Of a DNA stretch of 64,000 nt, positions 50,350 through 60,136 are shown one piece after another. The DNA is from Cyclobacterium amurskyense (lineage in GTDB: Bacteria; Bacteroidota; Bacteroidia; Cytophagales; Cyclobacteriaceae): contig NZ_CP012040.1 of the NCBI RefSeq assembly GCF_001050135.1, positions 4,915,001-4,979,000 on the forward strand. Reading direction: 5' to 3'. Every line of letters begins with the position of its first letter. The first letter of the stretch is position 1. The position numbers and the translations under genes are program-made. The notes under the pieces are model-generated. The model had not been told where the DNA came from. It searched no databases and worked only from the letters and a program-made list of their open reading frames with translations.

Positions 50350-52317
50350 TTATTCTAAAACAATTCCTCCTTCAAAAATGGCTTTTATTAGTTGATGTGG
50401 TGGGGACTTGGTAAGGTAATAAATACCAGAAAGCTCACTTTGGTAACTTTCTACAAATAAACTGTTTTTTAGGCCATGGAATTTCACATTAATTTTATAA
50501 ACAGGTTCATCTTTAATGCTTAATTCTTCATCTACCATTATGGAAGCATGAATATAATCAGGAATTATCAGTTGTCTTTCGATTTGTTTGGTTTTTGTTG
50601 TTAAAACCTGGGTTTGAACTGAAAGGTCGAAAAAGCCAAGATTGGTTTCAAATCCCACAGAAAGAGGAAGCTGTTTCAATACACCATAAAACTGGTAAAT
50701 ATCGTAAAGTCCAGGGTTGCCGGGTAATTTGAGTATTTGTTCACCTTGGATTGGGTTATTGGCGATTATGGATATAGTATCTGCATAGTGGATTTCAATT
50801 TTAGTGTCCTTGGTTTCATATTGCCTAACTAGTGGAAATCGGGCTTGTTGGTCAAGTGTAAGTTCAACGGAAAGCTTTTCGTTGCCATTATAGGACAAAT
50901 CAGCATTGGGGTTTTGGTCTTTATTTAAGGCCATTTTTGTTTGTTCCCTAAATTCCGTAACTGTAGTAGTTAGGAAGGTCTCGAAATCATCATTGATAGA
51001 AGCTATGGTTGGGAGGTTATTTTCTGAGAATAGTAATAAAATAGTTTTTTTTAATTGCAAAGTATCACTGTCTTCATCAAAAGACTGAAAAATCTCTGTA
51101 AACCCTTCATTTATAGCATTTACCTGATCCATATTTATGGATGGGTCATTGTTTGAAGCTTCATGAGCTTCGCTTATGACATTTTTTATAACAAGCTTTT
51201 TAGGTTTTGATTCCTCTATGCTTTCTTCAACTTGAAACTTCCAAATGGGGTAGGACCTCAATGTTATGGTTAAATCTTCTTTCCAAGAAGGAGGAGCATT
51301 TACCTGATTATCTATGACTTTTTGCAATGTTTCCATACCAAGCCTCCTCTCGTTAAATGCGGTATTGAAAAGTGGGACAACTACAGGAGTAGGCTTAGGG
51401 TCAATGGCTATGGAGCTACTTGATAATTTTGATTTAAGGTTTAAATTATTGAGCGCTAATGAATCTAAATTAAAGGGTCGTTTGTCATAAAAGGATTTAA
51501 AATTTATATTAGCAGACGGGAGTTCATATTTATGGATTTCTAATCCAGTAGAGGGATCACCCATAACCTTATAAACGGCGAATAAAGGGTGTTTTTCATC
51601 TCCTTCATTTGCCACATAGGTACCAGGATCTCCACTATATCGTGGAATAGAAAATTCAAATCCCTGATTCCCGAGGTCCGACGAAGCTATTCCTGACCCT
51701 CTTAAAATTTCACTGTTCTTATCGAAGCCTATTTCACCGGAAATAACCTCCATTTCTCCTGTTGGAGTGACTATTATTCCGGATAAATTATTAATTCTTG
51801 GTTTGGGAATTGCCTGGTCAACAATATTCAAGTGTAAGGTGATTTGATTACCATTTATATTGGCAAATGAAATATTGCCTTTTATGGAAACCATATTTGC
51901 CTGGGAGACATAGTAAAAATCGGAAGCAGATAAGGCATTGGTAAAATTTGTAGGTGCTAATTCCGGGAGGCAAGGTGTTGGGTGAAATTTTGCCCTGTCT
52001 ATGCTTCCCTGCCACTTGTCTGTAGTATTCAAGCCCTTTTTCAGTACCAATTCATTCCATTCAATAATTGGAGTATTATGTAAAGTAAGAATATCGGGTA
52101 ATAAGCAATAAATCCGTTCTTTTCCCTCTGGGAAAACCATGATGTCAGGCAAAGGAATTTGATGTGATTTTCCTTCGGACTGAATTTCCAAGTAGCTTAA
52201 GTTGGCTGATTTTGCATCAAGTTTAAGATCAGGACAGGATTGTGCATGTGAATGGTTTGTTATTAGGAGTAGGGAAATACCTATCAAAACCACAACGAAA
52301 ATAGCTTTCCTTCTCAT
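50350..52317 (-). CDS. Secreted protein of unknown function
   Basis: 655 aa. Signal peptide FVVVLIGISLLLITNHSHAQ, then Cys-containing mature start SCPDLKL. The rest is strongly beta-rich with no recognised domain: ISFANINGNQITLHLNI, SGIIVTPTGEMEVISGEIGF, TIEIHYADTISII in the middle-to-C region, and a C-terminal ESYQSELSGIYYLTKSP that could be a lipocalin-like or DUF3108-like strand set. No type IX sorting tail is visible. It is first in a two-gene operon with the 554-aa lipoprotein, 12 bp apart. Surface or periplasmic. Function unknown. Confidence 0.72.
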   Translation of the reverse strand: MRRKAIFVVVLIGISLLLITNHSHAQSCPDLKLDAKSANLSYLEIQSEGKSHQIPLPDIMVFPEGKERIYCLLPDILTLHNTPIIEWNELVLKKGLNTTDKWQGSIDRAKFHPTPCLPELAPTNFTNALSASDFYYVSQANMVSIKGNISFANINGNQITLHLNIVDQAIPKPRINNLSGIIVTPTGEMEVISGEIGFDKNSEILRGSGIASSDLGNQGFEFSIPRYSGDPGTYVANEGDEKHPLFAVYKVMGDPSTGLEIHKYELPSANINFKSFYDKRPFNLDSLALNNLNLKSKLSSSSIAIDPKPTPVVVPLFNTAFNERRLGMETLQKVIDNQVNAPPSWKEDLTITLRSYPIWKFQVEESIEESKPKKLVIKNVISEAHEASNNDPSINMDQVNAINEGFTEIFQSFDEDSDTLQLKKTILLLFSENNLPTIASINDDFETFLTTTVTEFREQTKMALNKDQNPNADLSYNGNEKLSVELTLDQQARFPLVRQYETKDTKIEIHYADTISIIANNPIQGEQILKLPGNPGLYDIYQFYGVLKQLPLSVGFETNLGFFDLSVQTQVLTTKTKQIERQLIIPDYIHASIMVDEELSIKDEPVYKINVKFHGLKNSLFVESYQSELSGIYYLTKSPPHQLIKAIFEGGIVLE

Positions 52318-52603
52318 AATTTAAATGGATTTAGATCACATGATAATTTTATTTTAATTTAGTAAAATTTTAGGGGTTAAAAAAGTTCGAATATTATTAA
52401 AAACAGAATTATATCAGGTTAAATGGGGGTAAATTTGAAACTTCCCTTAGTAATCTATTTCTAGATGGAATAGTAAACGGCATGATTTTCTTGTAAAACC
52501 AGCGCTTCCCTTTGGTGTTAGGGAGTCTTTATATCTCCTAGCATGTTTTGCTTTTAGGTACAAGGATTAGGACAATAGCAGTGGGTTTTAACCATGGTAA
52601 AGA
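52318..52603. other. Intergenic 5' region of the unknown secreted operon
   Basis: About 285 bp above the start at 52317. It should hold the promoter of the two-gene secreted operon. AT-rich; no consensus box stands out. A terminator hairpin and R6 lie on its right side. Confidence 0.3.
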
Positions 52604-52643
52604 AAAAATCACCATCACCAGTTTAGTGGTGATGGTGATTTTT
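52604..52643. terminator. Strong bidirectional terminator hairpin
   Basis: Perfect 16-bp stem AAAAATCACCATCACC / GGTGATGGTGATTTTT, loop of 8 nt. A-run and T-run on both sides allow termination in either direction. It most likely ends the minus-strand DUF4954/GlmS transcript, with R6 between the stop codon and this site. Confidence 0.9.
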
Positions 52644-52644
52644 C

Positions 52645-52864
52645 TTTAACCCGGATTATGTAATAAAATTTCTCCGTCCTGACAATTGTCAGGGGTAATA
52701 GCCTTTCCCGTGTTTACGGGAAGTGTTGCAATCGCAAGACAATCAGGCTGTTTAGAGATTTTAGCATAGCACCGCTATGGTGAAATTGAAAACAGCAACG
52801 AAGTAGCTGATTTTAAAGCGATTTCAGCACGTAATAGATTATCTATTGCATATTTCGGGTTCAA
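52645..52864 (-). repeat. R element copy R6 (inverted orientation)
   Basis: Full 220-bp copy in reverse orientation, from TTTAACCCGGATTATGTAAT to TATTTCGGGTTCAA. It shows all family hairpins. It lies between the DUF4954 stop (52925) and the terminator hairpin, which it abuts, so it is probably part of the 3' untranslated region. Confidence 0.93.
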
Positions 52865-52924
52865 TGACTATAGTGATTAATGAGAATAAGCTAGGTACAC
52901 CTTAGATGAACCAAGGTTGAATTT

Positions 52925-55132
52925 TTACAAGTCCATCAATAATTGATCAATTTGCTGAATAAAAGTTTCAGTTTCTTTTTTCTCAGTTTGGATAAATCCA
53001 TTGTCTTCTAAAGCGCCCAAAACAGCATCTCTTTCTTTTTCATCCGCATAAACCATGTTCCTAAATGGGTTGTCATAGTCCTTTTTTCTGCTAGTGTAAA
53101 TGTTTTCTGACATACTTTGCCTAAAAATTTTTGAATCCTCCAGCATTTGTTGGAATTGGACCATATTGAATTCTACAGGGTTTATTCCATTATCAGAAAA
53201 AGCAATGGCAAAAGCATGTTTTGTTTTGGCTTCTTCATAAGCATTACCAAATACTTTGTAACGGTCATGAAGCTCTTTCCAACTGTTAATTACCCCTTCT
53301 TTTACATCAGCAATCAATTGATCCATACTTTGTTTCGGAACCAATTGACCACCTAAATTAATCCACTTATCAGGAGCGGGTAAATTTTGTGTTATGTCTT
53401 GTAAGAATTTTTCATCTTTCAAGTCGGCCTGAGAATAGTATTCTGTAAGGCAATAAACTGGATAGTATTGAATGAGCTGCTTGAACTGAGTATAGGCCTC
53501 AATAATCTTTATTACTCTTATTTTTCTTTTGCTGTTTTCCCAGCCCGAGGCGAAGACATCTAACTCCCGAACTACAGGGGCTTTAGAAGAAAGCAATTCT
53601 TTTCCTTTTTGTTTAATTGACTGTATGGACTGTTCTTGCTCCGTTGGGTATTTGTTGAAATATGCCCTTCCACATAACTCTTCCATTAAGGGGATGGACT
53701 GTAAAACTTCCACCATACTGTCTGGTGCTAGAAAATCAAATTCCAACCTTTGAAATTTCTCAATCCTTTTATCCCTGGCTTTGTATTTCCATGCATTTCT
53801 GGATAAAGCATACATATTGTATTGAAACCAATAAGCAGGCATGACAACGAGTTCATCATGGGTCACATCATTGCTTATTAATGAAAATGGCAAAGGTATA
53901 TCCAACTCAGCTGGATAATCTCCTTTGGCTACAATGGTAAATGTAGCCAGACGTGAATTGTGTTTGAGACTGACACACAAGCCAGGCCAGAAACCTCTTC
54001 CTGCTATGATTTCACCATCAGCTCCTCTAGAGTTGTGATTAGATCCCACTGTGGCTCCAGCGGCCATATTGCTTTGACCTTGGATCAATGCAGCGCATAA
54101 GAAGGAATTGTTGTGGTGCTGCTCATGAGAGGGGAAAATCAAGGAGTTCAATACTTCGCAACATGAAATGGTTGCATTAGAACCCAAATAACTATTGATC
54201 AAACGTGCTCCGTACTTTAATTGGGATTGAGCAGCCATCAAAAACCTCACTGCCTTTACCCCATAAAATATAGTGCATCCCTCACTTACAATTCCATTAA
54301 CCAATTCACAGCTTTCACCGATTTGGGTGCTGGCATTAGCCGTAGAGTGTATCGTTAAATTTTTCAGTTTATTTGCCCCTTTGATATAAGCATCAGAACC
54401 AAACCAAACATCTTTGATGATCAGGGTATTTTTTATGATACAGCGATTTCCCACTTTACCATAATACCCTCGTTTGACATCAAATTCATTTTGAGTAAAT
54501 TCCAGTAATTTAGATTGAAAAAGGGTGTCTGTTCTATGTCTTGACCACATCCAAGCATCACCTGGAAGCATCCCGCTAAATGGAGCTACCTTTCGGCCTC
54601 CATTTTCATTACACAGTTCAAGCCAGATTCTAACCTCTTCCGATTCCCCTTCTTTGACAATGCCATTGCCAAATTTTGCATGGCTTGTGGTTGACATTTC
54701 ATTGATATTTACCAAAACTACCTCATCACCTATAATATAATGAGAAAGGTAATTAACATTATCAATGATTACATTGTCTCCAATATCACAACTAATAATA
54801 TGACTGTTATAAAGCCCAACGGGCATTCTTAGGTTATGGTATTCCAGAAAAAAGGGCTCCAATTTACCGATTCTCACCAAGCCAAAAAATTTACAATTCT
54901 TAACCAATTCCGGATTGAAAGCATCTGAAACAAATATTTTATTCCAGTCATCCGCCTGATTTTGGTTCCGGACGAGTTGTTCTATTTCACTTGCATTCAA
55001 ATTTCGAAATACAGTTTTTGTCCTATTCTGCTTGTTTCGAAGGTAATATTCATCTGCCCCTTCCGGTAGGTATTTTGGATCAATAAACTTATAACCCAAA
55101 GTTGATAGAGGGTGGCGGGATATTTTATTCAT
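52925..55132 (-). CDS. DUF4954 domain-containing protein
   Basis: 735 aa, cytosolic by lack of signal. Matches the Bacteroidota-specific DUF4954 family, which contains a left-handed beta-helix of hexapeptide-like turns (DNVIIDNVNYLSHYIIGDEVVLVN, CIIKNTLIIKDVWFGSDAYIKG, CELVNGIVSEGCTIFYGVKAVRFL). A helical C-terminal half follows. Beta-helix proteins of this kind are often nucleotidyl or acyltransferases, but no function is established for the family. Its position 26 bp after glmS (same strand) suggests a link to amino-sugar metabolism. The N-terminus SRHPLSTLGYKFI is typical. Confidence 0.85.
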   Translation of the reverse strand: MNKISRHPLSTLGYKFIDPKYLPEGADEYYLRNKQNRTKTVFRNLNASEIEQLVRNQNQADDWNKIFVSDAFNPELVKNCKFFGLVRIGKLEPFFLEYHNLRMPVGLYNSHIISCDIGDNVIIDNVNYLSHYIIGDEVVLVNINEMSTTSHAKFGNGIVKEGESEEVRIWLELCNENGGRKVAPFSGMLPGDAWMWSRHRTDTLFQSKLLEFTQNEFDVKRGYYGKVGNRCIIKNTLIIKDVWFGSDAYIKGANKLKNLTIHSTANASTQIGESCELVNGIVSEGCTIFYGVKAVRFLMAAQSQLKYGARLINSYLGSNATISCCEVLNSLIFPSHEQHHNNSFLCAALIQGQSNMAAGATVGSNHNSRGADGEIIAGRGFWPGLCVSLKHNSRLATFTIVAKGDYPAELDIPLPFSLISNDVTHDELVVMPAYWFQYNMYALSRNAWKYKARDKRIEKFQRLEFDFLAPDSMVEVLQSIPLMEELCGRAYFNKYPTEQEQSIQSIKQKGKELLSSKAPVVRELDVFASGWENSKRKIRVIKIIEAYTQFKQLIQYYPVYCLTEYYSQADLKDEKFLQDITQNLPAPDKWINLGGQLVPKQSMDQLIADVKEGVINSWKELHDRYKVFGNAYEEAKTKHAFAIAFSDNGINPVEFNMVQFQQMLEDSKIFRQSMSENIYTSRKKDYDNPFRNMVYADEKERDAVLGALEDNGFIQTEKKETETFIQQIDQLLMDL

Positions 55133-55158
55133 AATTTTTTAAGTGTTTAAAAAATAAT

Positions 55159-56994
55159 CTATTCTACAGTTACGGATTTCGCTAAATTCCTTGGCTTGTC
55201 TACATCAAGTCCTTTTGCAAGACCGGTATAATAAGCTAACAACTGTAGGGGAACCACACTTATAAGTGGTGCGATTAGTTCATCTGCAGCTGGAACAGCA
55301 ATGATGTCATCCGCAATTTCTTCAAATACAGTGTCATTCTCGGTGACCACAGCCAGTACCATTCCTTTTCGTGCTTTGATTTCTCTGGCATTACTTACCA
55401 GCTTTTCATGGTAAAGATCGCGTGTTGCCACAAATACTACTGGAAGGGTTTCTTCCACTAGGGCGATGGGACCATGCTTCATTTCAGCAGCAGGATAACC
55501 TTCTGCATGGATATAACTGATTTCCTTTAATTTAAGGGCTCCCTCCAATGCGATTGGGAAATTATAGCCTCTACCCAAGAATAGGAAATCTCTTGCATGT
55601 TGGTATTTCCCTGCTAATTTTTCAATGGAACCTGCAGAATTTAAAACATCCAGGATTTTGTCTGGAACCAGGGACAATTCATTAATATAATGTTGGTACC
55701 TGTCCTTGGTCAAAGTTCCCTTAGCATAGCCTAGTTTAATGGCTATCATGTACAAGACAGTAAGCTGGGCAGTAAATGCTTTGGTTGAGGCAACACCTAT
55801 TTCTGGCCCTGCATGGGTATATGCTCCAGCTTGGGATAACCTGGCAATACTTGATCCAACCACGTTGACTACTCCAAAGATAAAGGCTCCTTGGTTTTTG
55901 GCATTTTCAAGTGCGACAAGGGTATCTGCTGTTTCGCCACTTTGAGATACAGCTATGATCACATCTCCTTTATTTATTACTGGGTTGCGATACCTGAATT
56001 CCGAGGCATACTCTACTTCTACAGGTATTCGGCATAATTCTTCTAAAACATATTCGGCCAATAATCCCGCATGCCAAGAGGTACCACAACCTACTATAAT
56101 AATTCGTTTGGCCTCCTTAAGCAAATCAAGGTGCTGGTCAATGCCTCCCATTGTGATGGTTCCTTTTTTAGCATCAAGTCTTCCTCTAAGGCAATCAAAA
56201 ACGGCTGTAGGTTGTTCAAAAATTTCTTTAAGCATAAAATGCTCATAGCCACCTTTTTCTATGGCTGCCAACTCCATGTCAAGCTTGGTGATAAAAGGAG
56301 TTATTCTCTCATTACCAGGGTTCTTGAGGATCAATTCATCAGGCTTAACAATAGCCATTTCATAATCGTTGATGTATACCACTTCTTTGGTATATTCAAT
56401 GATAGGAGAGGCATCAGAAGCTAAAAAGTGTTCATTCTTCCCAATGCCGATGACGAGTGGACTGCCTTTTCGTGCAGCTATTAATGTATCAGGTTGATCC
56501 TGATCCAATAAAATAATGACATAAGCACCAACAATTCTTTTAAGAGCTATTCTGACTGCTTCCTCAAGGTTTTCTGCATCATTTTGGTAAATGTCATCTA
56601 TAAAATGAAGCAATACTTCAGTGTCAGTGTCACTTTCGAAAGCATAGCCTTTTTGTAGTAGCTCCTTTTTTATTGGAGCATAATTTTCAATGATGCCATT
56701 ATGGACCATTGCTAGTTTACCTGATTTAGAGCGATGAGGATGAGCATTTCTGTCAGAAGGCTCTCCATGAGTTGCCCACCTGGTATGGCCAATCCCGGAT
56801 TGAGCATGCAGGTTTTTCCCAACTAAGGAGGATTCTAACTCAGCTACTTTGCCCATCTTTTTAAAAACAGCCAATTCTTTGTCTAAGAGGGCTACGCCTG
56901 CACTGTCATAACCTCTGTATTCTAAGCGCTGAAGGCCTTTTAAAATTATTGGATATGCTTCTCTGGATCCAATGTATGCAACTATACCACACAT
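55159..56994 (-). CDS. glmS: Glutamine-fructose-6-phosphate aminotransferase (isomerizing)
   Basis: 611 aa, the usual length. Starts MCGIVAYIGSREAY with the catalytic Cys2 of the N-terminal Ntn glutaminase domain; HTRWATHGEPSDRNAHPH follows. Two SIS domains bind fructose-6-phosphate (GCGTSWHAGLLAEY, SQSGETADTLVALE, GIGRGY-type LGRGYNFPIALEGALKLKEISYIHAEG). The C-terminus ends KPRNLAKSVTVE with the conserved Lys. It makes glucosamine-6-phosphate for peptidoglycan and LPS, a first committed step. In Gram-positives a ribozyme controls glmS; no such ribozyme is seen upstream here. Cotranscribed with DUF4954. Confidence 0.97.
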   Translation of the reverse strand: MCGIVAYIGSREAYPIILKGLQRLEYRGYDSAGVALLDKELAVFKKMGKVAELESSLVGKNLHAQSGIGHTRWATHGEPSDRNAHPHRSKSGKLAMVHNGIIENYAPIKKELLQKGYAFESDTDTEVLLHFIDDIYQNDAENLEEAVRIALKRIVGAYVIILLDQDQPDTLIAARKGSPLVIGIGKNEHFLASDASPIIEYTKEVVYINDYEMAIVKPDELILKNPGNERITPFITKLDMELAAIEKGGYEHFMLKEIFEQPTAVFDCLRGRLDAKKGTITMGGIDQHLDLLKEAKRIIIVGCGTSWHAGLLAEYVLEELCRIPVEVEYASEFRYRNPVINKGDVIIAVSQSGETADTLVALENAKNQGAFIFGVVNVVGSSIARLSQAGAYTHAGPEIGVASTKAFTAQLTVLYMIAIKLGYAKGTLTKDRYQHYINELSLVPDKILDVLNSAGSIEKLAGKYQHARDFLFLGRGYNFPIALEGALKLKEISYIHAEGYPAAEMKHGPIALVEETLPVVFVATRDLYHEKLVSNAREIKARKGMVLAVVTENDTVFEEIADDIIAVPAADELIAPLISVVPLQLLAYYTGLAKGLDVDKPRNLAKSVTVE

Positions 56995-57111
56995 AATAAA
57001 ATATCGGAATAATGTTTTGTAAAAATTGTTAAAGAAATATTTTCCCGAAAATTAATGAATAAAAATGATGAATTACAATATCGAATTTTGCTGGGAATCG
57101 TATAGAAAATT

Positions 57112-57142
57112 AAAAAGACAGGAAAAGTTTTCCTGTCTTTTT
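57112..57142. terminator. Terminator hairpin of the sulfatase gene
   Basis: Perfect inverted repeat AAAAAGACAGGAAAA / TTTTCCTGTCTTTTT with a one-base centre (effective loop AAAAGTTTT). It lies 145 bp downstream of the sulfatase stop and about 120 bp upstream of glmS. The symmetric runs could act in either direction, but the minus strand is the useful one. Confidence 0.85.
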
Positions 57143-57287
57143 AATAATTTATAAAAGTTTAAATAAAATTTTATAAATGTTCTGTTAAAGAGAAAAGTAA
57201 TTTTGAAAATCTTTCGAGAATATTCTGCTTACTTTAATGAATGTTACTTAAGTATTAAAACAATTTATTGAAAATATTGTATAAAAA

Positions 57288-58679
57288 TTACCTATTTTCT
57301 TTCATTTTTATTTCATTAATCCAATTTTGATAGAGTTCGTTCAACTCTTTAACTCTATCAGGGTATTGATCGGCAAGATTTTTCACCTCTGTAGAATCCA
57401 TTTCCATATTGGTCAGGTATAGTTTGTCTGCCTCAGTGAAGGTCAGTTTACCTGTAGGGTCATATGGGTTTCCTAATAGTTTCCAGGGGCCTTTTCGAAC
57501 CGCCCAGGCATGATTTTTATTGTCTGGAAATCCAGTGCCCCAAAACATGGTTTCGTGTGGAGTAGCTACTTTTGAATCTAAAATTAAAGGAAGCAGGCTT
57601 TTTCCATCTATCTTTTGACTAGAAGGTATTTTAATATCCGTCAATTCAGCAAGTGTTGGCATCCAGTCTATGCTATTTGCCCAGTGATGTCTTGATTCAT
57701 TTACTGGCAGTCGAGAAGGGAATCGAATAATGGCAGGAACCCTTATTCCCCCTTCCAGCATACTGAATTTTGCACCATTTAAAGCTCCAGCATCACCACC
57801 ACCAAAAAATGCCCGCTCTTCTACGCTAAAGCCATGGTCTGATTGGTAAACAATTATTGTATTGTCTAACTCACCGATTGCTTTTAAGTGGTGATAAATT
57901 TCCCCAACCATTTCATCAATAGTGGATACAAATGCAGCATATTCCTTTCTTGGACTTTCAAGTTCAGCATAATAATCCAGCCATTTTGGGTCGCCCTGAT
58001 AGGGGTAGTGAGGCATATTGATGGCCCAATAAGTGAAAAATGGTTGGTCTGACTTTTCACTTACAAACTGTTTCATTTCCTGTACCATAAGGTCTCCGAA
58101 AAATTCACCAGGCCTGTATATTTCTGTTTCATTTCGATATAGGTCATGAAGGTTTGGGCCATGCCAGTAAAAAAAGTGGGAAAAATTATCTATACAACCT
58201 CTCTGGTGACCAAAGAAATAATCAAATCCTTGCCCATTGGGTAATTTTTCAGGAGTATGTCCAAGATGCCACTTGCCTATTAAACCAGTTCTGTAGCCGT
58301 TGGATTTGAACATTTCAGCCATGGTAACTTCCTCCGTTGGTAAACCAGATTTACCCTCTGGATCTGAATGAGGAGGAGAAACGTTGCCAAAAAGTCCAGC
58401 ATTAAAATTATACTTGCCAGTCATTAATGCGGCCCTTGAAGGTGAGCATACAGGTGCTGCAGCATAAAATTGGGTGAATTTAACCCCTTCTGTAGCCAGT
58501 CTATCAATATTAGGGGTCTTTAAGTCAGTAGCCCCAAAACTTCCCAGATCTTTATAACCTTGATCGTCTGTAAGTATGACGATTACGTTTGGTTTTTTGG
58601 AGGATGGACCTTTCTGGGCCATCGTTGCCTTGCTTAGGAGAATCCCTAAAATAAGGCAGAAATAAATTATTCGGTTCAC
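57288..58679 (-). CDS. Secreted sulfatase (Cys-type)
   Basis: 463 aa from a GTG at 58679. Signal peptide IIYFCLILGILLSKATMAQ. Metal motif ILTDDQGYKDLG (DD at 38-39), and the formylglycine signature CSPSRAALMTGKY with C78, the residue converted to formylglycine by a maturase. Further motifs: GKWHLGH and YQSDHGF. The family hydrolyses sulfate esters on carbohydrates; S1-type. Substrate unknown. It is divergent from the SGNH esterase with a 93-bp gap. Presence suits sulfated marine glycans. A maturase gene is not in this window. Confidence 0.93.
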   Translation of the reverse strand: MNRIIYFCLILGILLSKATMAQKGPSSKKPNVIVILTDDQGYKDLGSFGATDLKTPNIDRLATEGVKFTQFYAAAPVCSPSRAALMTGKYNFNAGLFGNVSPPHSDPEGKSGLPTEEVTMAEMFKSNGYRTGLIGKWHLGHTPEKLPNGQGFDYFFGHQRGCIDNFSHFFYWHGPNLHDLYRNETEIYRPGEFFGDLMVQEMKQFVSEKSDQPFFTYWAINMPHYPYQGDPKWLDYYAELESPRKEYAAFVSTIDEMVGEIYHHLKAIGELDNTIIVYQSDHGFSVEERAFFGGGDAGALNGAKFSMLEGGIRVPAIIRFPSRLPVNESRHHWANSIDWMPTLAELTDIKIPSSQKIDGKSLLPLILDSKVATPHETMFWGTGFPDNKNHAWAVRKGPWKLLGNPYDPTGKLTFTEADKLYLTNMEMDSTEVKNLADQYPDRVKELNELYQNWINEIKMKENR

Positions 58680-58772
58680 AGTTAATTGTGTTATTTAGGT
58701 TTTAATCTTCTTAATTTTTCTAAATTAGTTGCTTAAACTTTCCTAAAAAATAATTTCACTAATTTTATCAAG

Positions 58773-59867
58773 ATGAATCTAAGATTGTTTTTGGCATTGT
58801 CCTTATTGTTTTGCCAGTTTTCATTGGTATTGGCTCAGGAAGACTTAAGTTGGAATAACCCTTTGAAATCCCCAAATAAAAACCTAATTCATGGACAGGG
58901 TTGGACAGGTTTGGATTATCACAGACTTCCCGATGATGCTGAAAATAAAGTTAGAAAAGCTGTATGGGGTTTGTCAAGACATGCTGCAGGGGTAAAGTTG
59001 AAATTTAATACAAATGCCCAGGAAATTAAGGTTAGGTATGTGGTCTCAGGACGTCAAGCAATGCCCCATATGCCTGCCACAGGAGTAAGTGGACTAGACC
59101 TTTATATCAGAGATAGTCCTGAATGGATTTGGGTTCGTGGAAGCTATTCCTTTGGTGATACGATCCAATATATCTTCCCACTTAAAGCAGGTATAGCAAC
59201 AGCCAAAGATTTTGATCTCTACCTGCCTTTGTACAATGAAGTTACCTTCCTTGAAATTGGAGTAGATAATGATGCTGATTTCAGTTTTATTTCTCCTTCA
59301 AATAATGAGATGCCGGTAGTCGTTTATGGTACTTCTATTGCCCAAGGAGGATGTGCTTCCAGGCCTGGGATGGCATGGACTGCCATCTTAGAAAGAATGA
59401 TTAATAAGCCGATGATTAATCTTGGATTTTCAGGAAATGGATTGTTAGAAGAGCCACTTATTGATTATATGGCTACAATAAATAGTAGCTTATATGTGCT
59501 GGATTGCTTACCAAATTTGGTTAGGGATACCTTTTCTGAGGAGGAAGTTACCAAGAGGATGATGGATTCGGTTCGGAAATTGAAAGCAGAAAGACCCGAT
59601 ACACCTATCCTAATGGTCGAACATGCGGGTTATACGGATGAATTGGTAAATATGGATAGAAAAAATGCCTATCAGGGCAGAAATAATTTATCAAAAGAAG
59701 CTTACCAAATGTTGATAGCGGAAGGAGTGGAAGAACTTTATTACTTGGAAAAGGAAGAAATTGGGCTTACCATGGAAGGAACGGTAGATGGAACTCATCC
59801 AACTGATCTGGGTATGGATCAGCATGCCAAAGGATATTATTCAATTGTAAAAGAAATTCTTGACTAG
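58773..59867 (+). CDS. SGNH/GDSL hydrolase with GxDLY N-terminal domain
   Basis: 364 aa. Signal peptide LFLALSLLFCQFSLVLAQ. N-terminal beta-domain with GLDLYIRD at 107-114 (the GxDLY module), then an SGNH hydrolase: nucleophile S188 in VVYGTSIAQGG, oxyanion Gly and Asn in NLGFSGNGLLEEP, and D339/H342 in DGTHPTDLG. Such enzymes remove acetyl or other acyl groups from polysaccharides. Divergently arranged with the sulfatase, so both may be expressed together to strip substituents from the same polymer. Periplasmic. Confidence 0.9.
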   Translation: MNLRLFLALSLLFCQFSLVLAQEDLSWNNPLKSPNKNLIHGQGWTGLDYHRLPDDAENKVRKAVWGLSRHAAGVKLKFNTNAQEIKVRYVVSGRQAMPHMPATGVSGLDLYIRDSPEWIWVRGSYSFGDTIQYIFPLKAGIATAKDFDLYLPLYNEVTFLEIGVDNDADFSFISPSNNEMPVVVYGTSIAQGGCASRPGMAWTAILERMINKPMINLGFSGNGLLEEPLIDYMATINSSLYVLDCLPNLVRDTFSEEEVTKRMMDSVRKLKAERPDTPILMVEHAGYTDELVNMDRKNAYQGRNNLSKEAYQMLIAEGVEELYYLEKEEIGLTMEGTVDGTHPTDLGMDQHAKGYYSIVKEILD

Positions 59868-60136
59868 ATCTTGCGTTTTAAGGGTTTATTTGAGAATGAA
59901 AATAATTGTTAGGTTTGGCTTATTTCTGAACCAATATAAAAGCTAAATTTAATTTTTATCTAATATTCAGTAAGTAATTTTTGTGAATTTAGTAGGTAAA
60001 GCGAAAAATTTAAGCATTCATGACTAACCAGTCATATAATTTATAGGAAGTTCTATTTGAACCTGAAACATGAAAAGTTATATTTGAAATATCACATAAC
60101 ATGATTAATAACCACTATCTCTTTCCCTAACAGTAA

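Noticed and set aside
56995..57287. glmS ribozyme upstream of glmS
   Set aside because: The region holds only a terminator hairpin and AT-rich DNA; no ribozyme-like core was seen, and this riboswitch is known mainly from Gram-positive bacteria.
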